Below, piece after piece: positions 1-5,230 of a stretch of 5,665 nucleotides of DNA (position 1 is its first letter; every line of letters starts with the position of its first letter). The DNA is from Dehalococcoidia bacterium (GTDB taxonomy: Bacteria > Chloroflexota > Dehalococcoidia > Lucifugimonadales > Lucifugimonadaceae). Position numbers and translations under genes: made by a program. The stretch spans positions 1-5,665 of the forward strand of contig JANQEF010000104.1 in the NCBI GenBank assembly GCA_028278465.1, given 5' to 3'. Below the pieces are notes generated by a model, which did no database searches, was not told the origin of the DNA, and saw only the letters and a program-made list of their open reading frames with translations.

Positions 1-967
1 CGTCGTACTCGCTCCGTACCCTTGACAGGAACTCTCCGCCGTCGATCTCTTCGGGCAGCTTGATCGCCGTCACGGTGTCCGACGCGTAGCGCTCTTCAGG
101 CAGCAACTCCAGCCCGAGTGAGCGGGCGCCGTGTCGCGTGTGGTCCGCCTCCGCGTGGTGCCGTTCGAACACCGTCTCGATGCCCTCCGCGACCATCGCC
201 TCCAGCGACTTCTCGATCGCGTACATCGCGGGCAGGCAGGGCGTGAACGGCGGCTGGCCGATCTTCAGATAGTCCTCGTACTGCTGCACGTCGTAGTAGT
301 ACTTCGGCGTGGTCGAGCGCTCGTGGGCCTTCCACGCCTTCTCGCTGAAGGTGACCATCGCGATGCCCGGCGGCGCGATCCAGGACTTTTGCGAGGCGGT
401 CGCAACGACGTCGATGCCCCACGCGTCGACCGCTATCGGCATCCCACCGGCAGACGATACGGCGTCGACGAGGATCAGCGCGTCCGACTCCTCGTGTATC
501 ACCCGGCACAGCTCTTCGAGCGGGTTGGATACGCCTGTCGAGCTCTCGTTGTGGGTGAACAGCACGGCCTTGCAGTCGCTCATTCCCTTCAGCGTCTCGC
601 GCACCTTCTCCGGATCCGCCGCCTGGCCGAGGTCGAACTCCAGCCTCGTCACATCCGCGCCGTACGCCTCGGCGATCTCCCGGAAGCGCTCACCGAAAAC
701 GCCGACAGAGATGGCGAGCACGCTGTCGCCGGGCGAGATGGTGTTGACGACCGCTGTCTCCATCGCGCCGGTACCGGAAGCGGTGATGAAGTAGACGTCG
801 TTGGTCGTCATGAAGACGGTTCGCAGGTTGGCGGTCATGCGGTCGAGCATGTCGGCGTACTCGGGCCCGCGGTGGTTGATCATCTGGGAGCCGACGATCT
901 CGAGAACGTCGTCGGGTAGCGGCACCGGGCCGGGGATGCGGAGGTTGGGCTGTTTGCCGTTGTTCAC
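1..967 (-). CDS. Class V aminotransferase, alanine/serine-glyoxylate aminotransferase-like (3' end beyond window)
   Basis: This is a PLP-dependent fold-type I aminotransferase; 322 residues are visible and the C-terminus is cut by the left edge. Visible motifs: an N-terminal IPGPVPLPDDV segment and NHRGPEY (residues 31-37), typical of the alanine-glyoxylate/serine-glyoxylate group; the phosphate-binding SGTGAME (64-70); HNESSTG (139-145); the PLP-ring aspartate D168 in VDAVSSAGG; and the Schiff-base lysine K194 in ASQKSW. The start is GTG at 967: an in-frame TGA lies two codons upstream and the next ATG (codon 29) would remove the conserved N-terminus. The ribosome binding site is weak. It lies 152 nt after tyrS on the same strand, so it could be read from the same transcript or from its own promoter. 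The family transfers amino groups from Ala or Ser to glyoxylate or related keto acids; some members serve in serine synthesis. The exact substrate cannot be read from the sequence. Confidence 0.9.
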   Translation of the reverse strand, partial: MNNGKQPNLRIPGPVPLPDDVLEIVGSQMINHRGPEYADMLDRMTANLRTVFMTTNDVYFITASGTGAMETAVVNTISPGDSVLAISVGVFGERFREIAEAYGADVTRLEFDLGQAADPEKVRETLKGMSDCKAVLFTHNESSTGVSNPLEELCRVIHEESDALILVDAVSSAGGMPIAVDAWGIDVVATASQKSWIAPPGIAMVTFSEKAWKAHERSTTPKYYYDVQQYEDYLKIGQPPFTPCLPAMYAIEKSLEAMVAEGIETVFERHHAEADHTRHGARSLGLELLPEERYASDTVTAIKLPEEIDGGEFLSRVRSEYD

Positions 968-1066
968 TGGTCAGGTCTCTGGACGGTCAACGCGAGGCCG
1001 CGTGCGTCCCGTGCTGTTGGATGTTCGCGACAGGGAATTCTAAGCGCTGAGCCGGTTCAGGTCGCC

Positions 1067-1108
1067 CCGAAATGGCGACGATGCAGACCAAATTGGCGGC
1101 GATTTCGG
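1067..1108 (-). repeat. Imperfect stem-loop in the tyrS-aminotransferase gap
   Basis: A perfect 7-bp inverted repeat, CCGAAAT at 1067-1073 and ATTTCGG at 1102-1108, can be extended inward with mismatches (GC pairs next to C-C mismatches). It starts about 12 nt after the tyrS stop codon. No T-run follows on the minus strand, so it is not a standard rho-independent terminator; it may be an mRNA 3' stabilising structure or chance. The rest of the 152-nt gap shows no ORF and no convincing promoter. Confidence 0.35.
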
Positions 1109-1119
1109 AAAACGGCGGG

Positions 1120-2478
1120 TCAGCTTCCGTCCGGCTCCAGCCAGATCAGGTCATGCCTCTTCTTGCCGCGCTGGACCACCATCACCTGGCTGTCGATGAA
1201 GTCGTCTGCGGTCAGGTTCCGGAGCGGGTCGATCTCGACCTTTCCGTTGACCTTGACCGCTCCCTGTGTGACCAGCCGTCGTAGCTCGGACGTCGACGAG
1301 ATCATCCCGCCGCCGTGAACGGTAACTGCGCTTGCGAGCGTGATACCTGTGTCGAGGTCGTTTGGCTTCACCATCCCGTGGCTCGCCTCGGTCAAGGCGC
1401 CGCGTAGCTCCTTCGCCGAAAGCGTGCGCAGGTCGTCCGAGAACAGCGCCTTTGTCACGCGCCTCGCCTCGTCCAGCCCGCGATCGCCGTGCACCGTCCT
1501 TGTGACCTCGGCGGCGAGAGCCTGTTGTGCATCGCGCTCACGCGGCGCAGTCTCGACCGCCTTTTCAAGTTCCTCGATACGGTCCCGGCTGAGCATCGTG
1601 AACAGCTTCAGGTAAGGGATTGCATCGGCGTCTGAGACGTTGAAGAAGAACTGGTAGAGGCTGTACGGCGAGGTCTGTTCCGGGTCGAGCGTCGGCGCGC
1701 CGCCGATGCTCTTCCCGAACTTCTGGCCCGTCGAGGTAGTGATGAGTGGGTAGGCCATGGCGTGCGCGGGCAGGTCGGCAGCCTCAAGCCGCGACAGGTC
1801 CTGCTGACCACTCGCTGCGGCGTCGCCTCCATGCACCCGGCGGATCAGATCGATGCCGCCCAGGATGTTGCCCCACTGGTCGGAGCCGCCCATCTGGAAC
1901 GTGCAGTTGTGCTCCTCGTACAGGCGCAGGAAGTCGTACGCCTGCAGCAGCTGGTAGCTGAACTCGGTGAACGAGATGCCGACCTCGCGCTCCATGCGTG
2001 AGCGGACCGACTCGCGGCCCAGCATCATGCTGACGGAGAAATGCTTGCCTACGTCACGCAGGAACTCGATCAGCGAGACCTTTGTGAGCCAGTCGGCGTT
2101 GTTCACGACGCGGGCCGGGTTGGGAGCCTCTTCTGAGAAGTCGAGGAAGCTCTCAAGCTGGCGCTGTATGCCGGCGACGTTCTCACCGATCTGATCCGGC
2201 GTCAGCAGTGGCCGTTCTTCGCTGCGGCCGCTCGGGTCGCCGATCATCCCGGTACCGCCGCCGACGATCGCGATCGGCGTGTGGCCGTGCTGCTGCATCC
2301 TGACAAGACCCATGATCGGCACCAGGTTGCCAACGTGGAGGCTGACGGCGGTCGGGTCAAACCCGATGTAGCAGGTGACCTTCTCCCTGGCGAGGACATC
2401 CCGGGCGCCGGGTGTTGCCTCCGCGATGGCGTTACGCCACTGGAGGTCGTCGAATACGTTGTCGAAATCTGTGCTCAT
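1120..2478 (-). CDS. tyrS: Tyrosyl-tRNA synthetase (TyrRS)
   Basis: A cytoplasmic class Ic aminoacyl-tRNA synthetase that activates tyrosine with ATP and charges tRNA-Tyr; 452 residues. The Rossmann catalytic domain carries the ATP signature HVGN (48-51, variant of HIGH) and KFGKS (253-257, variant of KMSKS). By alignment from memory to the Geobacillus stearothermophilus enzyme, the tyrosine pocket is intact: Y37 in CYIGFDP, D81 in MIGDPSG, Y175, Q179 and D182 in YQLLQAYDF, and D200-Q201 in GGSDQWGN. The C-terminal S4 RNA-binding domain runs from about residue 392 to 440. Compared with the Geobacillus and E. coli enzymes there is an extra stretch of roughly 18 residues, rich in Ala, Asp and Gln, between the LIRRVHG segment and AYPLITT (about 216-243). 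Its ATG overlaps the ribF stop codon (ATGA), so the two are almost certainly cotranscribed and probably translationally coupled; no strong Shine-Dalgarno precedes it. Confidence 0.97.
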   Translation of the reverse strand: MSTDFDNVFDDLQWRNAIAEATPGARDVLAREKVTCYIGFDPTAVSLHVGNLVPIMGLVRMQQHGHTPIAIVGGGTGMIGDPSGRSEERPLLTPDQIGENVAGIQRQLESFLDFSEEAPNPARVVNNADWLTKVSLIEFLRDVGKHFSVSMMLGRESVRSRMEREVGISFTEFSYQLLQAYDFLRLYEEHNCTFQMGGSDQWGNILGGIDLIRRVHGGDAAASGQQDLSRLEAADLPAHAMAYPLITTSTGQKFGKSIGGAPTLDPEQTSPYSLYQFFFNVSDADAIPYLKLFTMLSRDRIEELEKAVETAPRERDAQQALAAEVTRTVHGDRGLDEARRVTKALFSDDLRTLSAKELRGALTEASHGMVKPNDLDTGITLASAVTVHGGGMISSTSELRRLVTQGAVKVNGKVEIDPLRNLTADDFIDSQVMVVQRGKKRHDLIWLEPDGS

Positions 2479-3401
2479 ACCGCACCGCTCAGCGCTGCGC
2501 GCGTGTCGGAAACATCTATCTTCATCTGGCTGATCAGCGGCTCGACACCATCGAACTTCACCTCGCCTCGCAGCCGCTCAACGAACTCCAGCCGCACCTG
2601 CTGCCCGTACAGGTCACCTTCGAAATCGAGGACGTATGCCTCGACCGTCTGATGACCTCCGCCGAAGGTTGGCCGCACGCCGATGGACGTGGCCGCCATC
2701 TTCCGCTCGCCGCCGGTGTCTATCACCGTGGCGTAGATGCCGTTGGCGGGGACGGCAAGCTGCTCCGCAGGGGCGATGTTGGCGGTCGGGAAGCCGAGCT
2801 CCCGGCCGCGCCGGTCGCCGCTGACGACTTCGCCGTCGATGCAGTAGCTGCGGCCCAGCAACTGCGCCGCGCTCTTAACATCTCCGGCTGCCAGCGCCTT
2901 GCGAATCGCCGAACTGGAGACGGTGCCTGTCTCATCGCTAACCGGCGGCACCTGCACGATCCGCACTCCCTGTTCGTCGGCCAGCGGCGCCAGCTCTTCG
3001 GCTGTCAGCCTGTCGTGGCCGAGCCGGGCTCCTGGTCCGGTAACCAGCAGCCGAACGTCCGCCGATGCTTTGAGCATCGACAGAAACTCCGCGGCCGGCT
3101 GGTTGCGCAGACCTTCATCGAACTGGACCGGCAGAACGAGGTCAACACCAGTCTGCTCCAGCAAGTCGATGCGCTGATCGAGCGTCGCCAGGTAGGTCAC
3201 GTTCGCAGACGGGTCAATCAGTGACCGCGGCTGCTTCTCGAACGTGACCGCTACAGATGCGAGCCCGGACTTCGCCGCCTCGCCCTGCAGGACCTCGAGC
3301 AGACGCCGGTGCCCGCGGTGGACCCCATCGAAGGTGCCCACCGTCACGGCAGCCGGCCGCCCGAGATCGAGGCTAGACAGCTTCTGTTCCAGGTCGCTCA
3401 T
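2475..3401 (-). CDS. ribF: Bifunctional riboflavin kinase / FAD synthetase
   Basis: A cytoplasmic enzyme that phosphorylates riboflavin to FMN and adenylylates FMN to FAD; 308 residues, normal length. The N-terminal FMN adenylyltransferase domain (about 1-185) has the nucleotidyl-transferase signature GTFDGVHRGH (22-31) and VSSSAIR (161-167). The C-terminal riboflavin kinase domain (about 186-308) has GRELGFPTANI (199-209), with the PTAN that binds Mg-ATP, NGIYA (220-224), GVRPTFG (241-247) and the VEAYVLDF segment (253-260) holding the expected catalytic glutamate E254. Two adenylyltransferase motifs are divergent: the usual TFxPHP reads TFEKQP (53-58) and the usual GxDFxFG reads GPGARLG (122-128). 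Kinase function is therefore firm; FAD synthetase activity is likely but less certain. It lies 36 nt after the DAHP synthase stop and overlaps tyrS by 4 nt. The ATG at 3401 is supported by a GGAGG 11 nt upstream. Flavin supply may matter locally because chorismate synthase needs reduced FMN. Confidence 0.95.
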   Translation of the reverse strand: MSDLEQKLSSLDLGRPAAVTVGTFDGVHRGHRRLLEVLQGEAAKSGLASVAVTFEKQPRSLIDPSANVTYLATLDQRIDLLEQTGVDLVLPVQFDEGLRNQPAAEFLSMLKASADVRLLVTGPGARLGHDRLTAEELAPLADEQGVRIVQVPPVSDETGTVSSSAIRKALAAGDVKSAAQLLGRSYCIDGEVVSGDRRGRELGFPTANIAPAEQLAVPANGIYATVIDTGGERKMAATSIGVRPTFGGGHQTVEAYVLDFEGDLYGQQVRLEFVERLRGEVKFDGVEPLISQMKIDVSDTRAALSGAV

Positions 3402-3412
3402 GCCAGCAACGG

Positions 3413-3417
3413 CCTCC
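3413..3417 (-). promoter_or_regulatory. Shine-Dalgarno sequence of ribF
   Basis: On the minus strand GGAGG lies in the 36-nt gap between the DAHP synthase stop and the ribF ATG, 11 nt before that ATG. It is the best match to a Shine-Dalgarno sequence among the starts in this window and supports the chosen ribF start; the spacing is slightly long. Confidence 0.55.
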
Positions 3418-3437
3418 GGATTAGATGAAGGCCGTGT

Positions 3438-4502
3438 CTAGGCCAGCGCTCCTGCCGTCTTGCTCAGCGCGGCGCGCGCTTCGCGTACCAGCGCCGCCGT
3501 CGTGTCCCAGTCGACACAGGCGTCGGTGATCGATACGCCGTACTCCAGCTTCGACAGGTCGCTGCCCGCCTTCTGGCTCCCGGCGTTGAGGTGGCTTTCG
3601 AGCATCATGCCCGCGATGTCACTGTTGCCTGAGGTCCGCTGGTGCAGCACGTCTCTGAAGACGATGGGCTGCCGCTTGTGGTCCTTGCCTGAGTTGGCGT
3701 GCGAGCAGTCGATCACGATGTGCGGCTCGAACTCCGCCGACTTGAGGGTCCCGGTCGCTTTCGCCACCGCCGTCGGGTCGTAGTTCGGCCCTGAGGTCCC
3801 GCCTCGTAGCACGATGTGGCCGGCCTCGTTGCCGTTGGTCTTGACGATCGACACGTGGCCGTCGTCCTCGACCGACAGGAAGACGTGCGGCTCTCTCGCA
3901 GCCAACATGGCGTCGACCGCGATCTGAATCGAGCCGCCGGTGCCGTTCTTGAAGCCGATCGGCATGCTGAGGCCGGATGCCAGCTGCCTGTGCGTCTGGC
4001 TCTCCACCGTGCGCGCTCCGATCGCTCCCCAGCACACGGCGTCCGCCAGGTACTGCGGCGTGATCGGGTCGAGCCACTCGGTGGCCGTGGGCAGTCCCAG
4101 GTCCAGGACCTGCAGCAGGAACTCCCGCGCCATCGTCAGGCCGGTCGCGACGTCGAAGGTGTCGTCCAGGTGCGGGTCGTTGATCAGGCCCTTCCAGCCG
4201 ACGGTCGTACGCGGCTTCTCGAAGTAGACGCGCATCACGACCAGCACCGAGTCCTTCACCTCTTCGGCAAGCTCGGCGAGCCTCTCGGCGTACTCGAGCC
4301 CGGCTTTGGTGTCGTGTATCGAGCACGGTCCGGTGATCAGCAGCAGCCGGTCGTCTTTTCCGGTGACGATGTCCTCGATCTGCTTGCGGCCGCTGGTGAC
4401 CGTCTTCGTGATCGCCGGGGTCAGCGGAAGCCTGTCTGTGAACTGCTTCGGCGTCTCGAGGTGCGTGATGCTATCGATATTCAGGTTTTTGATCTGAGGC
4501 AT
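3438..4502 (-). CDS. aroG: 3-deoxy-7-phosphoheptulonate (DAHP) synthase, class I-alpha (AroG type)
   Basis: Catalyses the first step of the shikimate pathway, PEP plus erythrose 4-phosphate to DAHP, in the cytoplasm; 354 residues against 350 in E. coli AroG. The metal ligands are present: C60 in GPCSIHD, H268 in DCSHANS, E302 in LESHL and D327 in SITDAC. The substrate loop RVYFEKPRTTVGWKG (91-105) supplies R91, K96 and R98. The inhibitor pocket matches E. coli Phe-sensitive AroG at P149, L178, S179, F208, S210 and V220 (E. coli P150, L179, S180, F209, S211, V221). The Ser at 210, where the Tyr-sensitive AroF has Gly, argues for Phe inhibition; this is inferred from remembered alignments. The ATG at 4502 is fixed by an in-frame TGA six codons upstream. 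Only a weak AGAGA serves as ribosome binding site. It leads the DAHP synthase-ribF-tyrS gene group and follows a 293-nt intergenic region with terminator and hairpins. The symbol could equally be aroF in other naming schemes. Confidence 0.97.
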   Translation of the reverse strand: MPQIKNLNIDSITHLETPKQFTDRLPLTPAITKTVTSGRKQIEDIVTGKDDRLLLITGPCSIHDTKAGLEYAERLAELAEEVKDSVLVVMRVYFEKPRTTVGWKGLINDPHLDDTFDVATGLTMAREFLLQVLDLGLPTATEWLDPITPQYLADAVCWGAIGARTVESQTHRQLASGLSMPIGFKNGTGGSIQIAVDAMLAAREPHVFLSVEDDGHVSIVKTNGNEAGHIVLRGGTSGPNYDPTAVAKATGTLKSAEFEPHIVIDCSHANSGKDHKRQPIVFRDVLHQRTSGNSDIAGMMLESHLNAGSQKAGSDLSKLEYGVSITDACVDWDTTAALVREARAALSKTAGALA

Positions 4503-4520
4503 TTCTATTTCTCTGTATCA

Positions 4521-4538
4521 GCGGGCACAGTTTCCCGC
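4521..4538 (-). promoter_or_regulatory. Small hairpin just upstream of the DAHP synthase start
   Basis: Perfect 5-bp inverted repeat GCGGG/CCCGC with an 8-nt loop, ending 18 nt before the ATG at 4502. The left arm can alternatively pair with the CCCGC just before it on the mRNA, so two folds compete. It lies close to the weak ribosome binding site and could affect initiation. It is short, and GC-rich DNA gives such repeats by chance. Confidence 0.3.
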
Positions 4539-4563
4539 GGCGGGGATGTTCAACAAGATCGGG

Positions 4564-4598
4564 GCCGCAGGCGGTCGAAACGGTTACGCCGCAGCGGC
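4564..4598 (-). promoter_or_regulatory. Hairpin in the DAHP synthase 5' leader
   Basis: A stem of GCCGC/GCGGC (4564-4568 with 4594-4598) continues after a small asymmetric internal loop as GGCG/CGCC (4570-4573 with 4587-4590), closing a 13-nt loop. No T-run follows, so it is not an intrinsic terminator. It lies between the upstream terminator and the DAHP synthase start and would be part of the 5' untranslated leader. Function unknown. Confidence 0.3.
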
Positions 4599-4629
4599 GG
4601 GGCGGGTTGAGGACACGAGATGCGGCTTT

Positions 4630-4785
4630 TCAGCTGCTATACAGGTGCCCGTGCGTAAAGTACCCGCCAAAAGAAAAAGCGGCGCCGAAGAGGTGCGCCG
4701 CATACGCGAAGTGATAGGAACCGGCAGTCATAGACTGTCGGCACAAACTGAGGTGTGCGCTGTGATGTGACCCGTTCGTCATCAT
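4630..4785 (-). CDS. Possible Phe/Tyr-rich leader peptide (51 codons)
   Basis: A short ORF begins with a double ATG 10 nt after the chorismate mutase stop and ends with TGA at 4630. An alternative start is the ATG at codon 19 (4731), giving 33 residues. Codons 24-49 contain five Phe and four Tyr, for example SYHFAYAAHLF (23-33) and GGYFTHGHLY (40-49); His is also frequent (seven in all). The ORF runs through the terminator hairpin at 4679-4701, and its FSF (37-39) is encoded by the terminator T-tract. Y24, F26 and Y28 lie immediately before the 5' arm of the hairpin. A Phe/Tyr-rich peptide ahead of a DAHP synthase and tyrS suits ribosome-mediated attenuation. Against this: no clear Shine-Dalgarno sequence, and the stop codon lies after the terminator, unlike classic leaders. 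It may be a chance ORF. Confidence 0.3.
   Translation of the reverse strand: MMTNGSHHSAHLSLCRQSMTAGSYHFAYAAHLFGAAFSFGGYFTHGHLYSS
4669..4701 (-). terminator. Rho-independent terminator or attenuator between chorismate mutase and DAHP synthase
   Basis: On the minus strand a perfect 7-bp GC stem, GCGGCGC (4701-4695) with GCGCCGC (4685-4679), closes a 9-nt loop and is followed at once by TTTTTCTTTT (4678-4669). This is a textbook intrinsic terminator for minus-strand transcripts. The plus strand lacks a T-run on the other side, so it acts in one direction. It starts about 95 nt after the chorismate mutase stop and lies about 165 nt before the DAHP synthase ATG. It either ends the trp-chorismate mutase transcript or is a regulated attenuator; the overlap with a Phe/Tyr-rich ORF makes the second possible. 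Confidence 0.78.
4721..4741. promoter_or_regulatory. Inverted repeat CCGnCAGTC-ATA-GACTGnCGG (possible operator or hairpin)
   Basis: A dyad with 8 matching base pairs and one mismatch: CCG-G-CAGTC at 4721-4729, centre ATA at 4730-4732, GACTG-T-CGG at 4733-4741. The three-base centre is tight for an RNA loop but fits a DNA operator for a dimeric regulator. It lies about 20 nt upstream of the terminator hairpin, in transcript direction, and spans the internal ATG at 4731. It overlaps the candidate antiterminator arm at 4739-4745. No known regulator site is recognised in it. Confidence 0.4.
4739..4758 (-). promoter_or_regulatory. Hairpin with possible antiterminator arm
   Basis: On the minus strand GCACA (4758-4754) can pair with TGTGC (4745-4741) around an 8-nt loop. 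The second arm, read as TGTGCCG (4745-4739), can instead pair with CGGCGCA (4700-4694), which includes most of the 5' arm of the terminator; that is 7 pairs including one G-U wobble. This gives mutually exclusive 1:2, 2:3 and 3:4 pairings of the kind seen in attenuators. Each pairing is short, so this is suggestive only. Confidence 0.25.
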
Positions 4786-4795
4786 TTCACTGTCA

Positions 4796-5173
4796 TCACT
4801 GGGCAGAAGCCAGGTCCGCGCGTAGCTTCACCGCGTCCTTCAAGTATACGTGTTTTATGTCTGACTGTGCACGCTCAGTGTTCCAGAACATGAGGATGCG
4901 GATGCACAGTTCCTGCGCGCCTGGCCTGTCGATCTCAACGGCGTTCAGGAGCGGGACATACTTCCAGCCAAGCGCCTCGCGTGCCGCCACGGCAGGGAAC
5001 TCGGCGACGAGGTCCGGGCTGGTCGTGAACTGGACCGCGGCGAGGTCCTCCGAGTCGATCTCGTTCTGCGCCAGCATCTCGTTCAGCAGCTCGGCCGTCG
5101 CGCCGACTACCGCTTCGCGGCTGTTCGATTCTGCTGTTGTTGCGCCGCGCACGCCGCGCACTTTCATACTCAT
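4796..5173 (-). CDS. aroH: Monofunctional chorismate mutase, AroH class (Bacillus type)
   Basis: Converts chorismate to prephenate, the committed step to Phe and Tyr; 125 residues, matching the 127-residue B. subtilis AroH, a cytoplasmic trimer. Alignment by eye is ungapped with an offset of +2. Active-site residues are kept: R9 (R7) in RGVRGATT, F59, R65, E80 (E78), R92 (R90) in LCIRILM, Y110 (Y108) in HVYL and R118 (R116) in LRADL. C75 is replaced by N77 and K60 by V62. The name should not be confused with E. coli aroH, a DAHP synthase. Start is ATG at 5173 or the second ATG at 5167 (residue 3); a GAGAG lies 3 nt from the first and 9 nt from the second, so the second is also credible. It follows trpA by 57 nt on the same strand and is likely in that operon, which places a Phe/Tyr-branch enzyme in a Trp operon. 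Confidence 0.95.
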   Translation of the reverse strand: MSMKVRGVRGATTAESNSREAVVGATAELLNEMLAQNEIDSEDLAAVQFTTSPDLVAEFPAVAAREALGWKYVPLLNAVEIDRPGAQELCIRILMFWNTERAQSDIKHVYLKDAVKLRADLASAQ

Positions 5174-5230
5174 CGGCTCTCTCGCTGGCAGTTCGGATCG
5201 GCTGCCGGGTCGTCCTCGTAACGCGGCGGG

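Noticed and set aside
96..509. Minus-strand ORF of 137 codons in the aminotransferase region
   Set aside because: It is in another frame of the same strand as the aminotransferase; Arg/Gly/His-rich translation without motifs.
131..919. Long plus-strand ORF (262 codons) over the aminotransferase gene
   Set aside because: It is antisense to a clear class V aminotransferase, its translation is Arg/Val-rich with no recognisable motif, and GC-rich codon use creates such open antisense frames.
1037..1065. TAGAAT (1042-1037, minus) as a -10 box for the aminotransferase
   Set aside because: The -10 match is fair, but the hexamer 17 nt upstream (GCGACC) is poor; not enough support.
2412..3224. Plus-strand ORF of 270 codons over ribF
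   Set aside because: Antisense to ribF, which has all kinase motifs; the ORF shows no motif of its own.
3816..4610. Plus-strand ORF of 264 codons over DAHP synthase
   Set aside because: Antisense shadow of a strongly conserved gene with low-complexity Arg/Asp/Val-rich translation; no family resemblance.
4636..4665. TATAGC as a -10 box for a DAHP synthase promoter after the terminator
   Set aside because: No acceptable -35 hexamer at 16-18 nt spacing and no correctly placed extended -10 TG; too weak to annotate, though a promoter somewhere in 4503-4668 is plausible.
4503..4795. T-box riboswitch ahead of the DAHP synthase operon
   Set aside because: The conserved T-box TGGNACCGCG-type sequence and the usual stem I elements are not found, although a tyrS-containing operon would be a logical target.
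5187..5206. 5-bp inverted repeat GGCAG/CTGCC in the trpA-chorismate mutase gap
   Set aside because: Short stem with a 10-nt loop and no T-run; expected by chance in GC-rich DNA.
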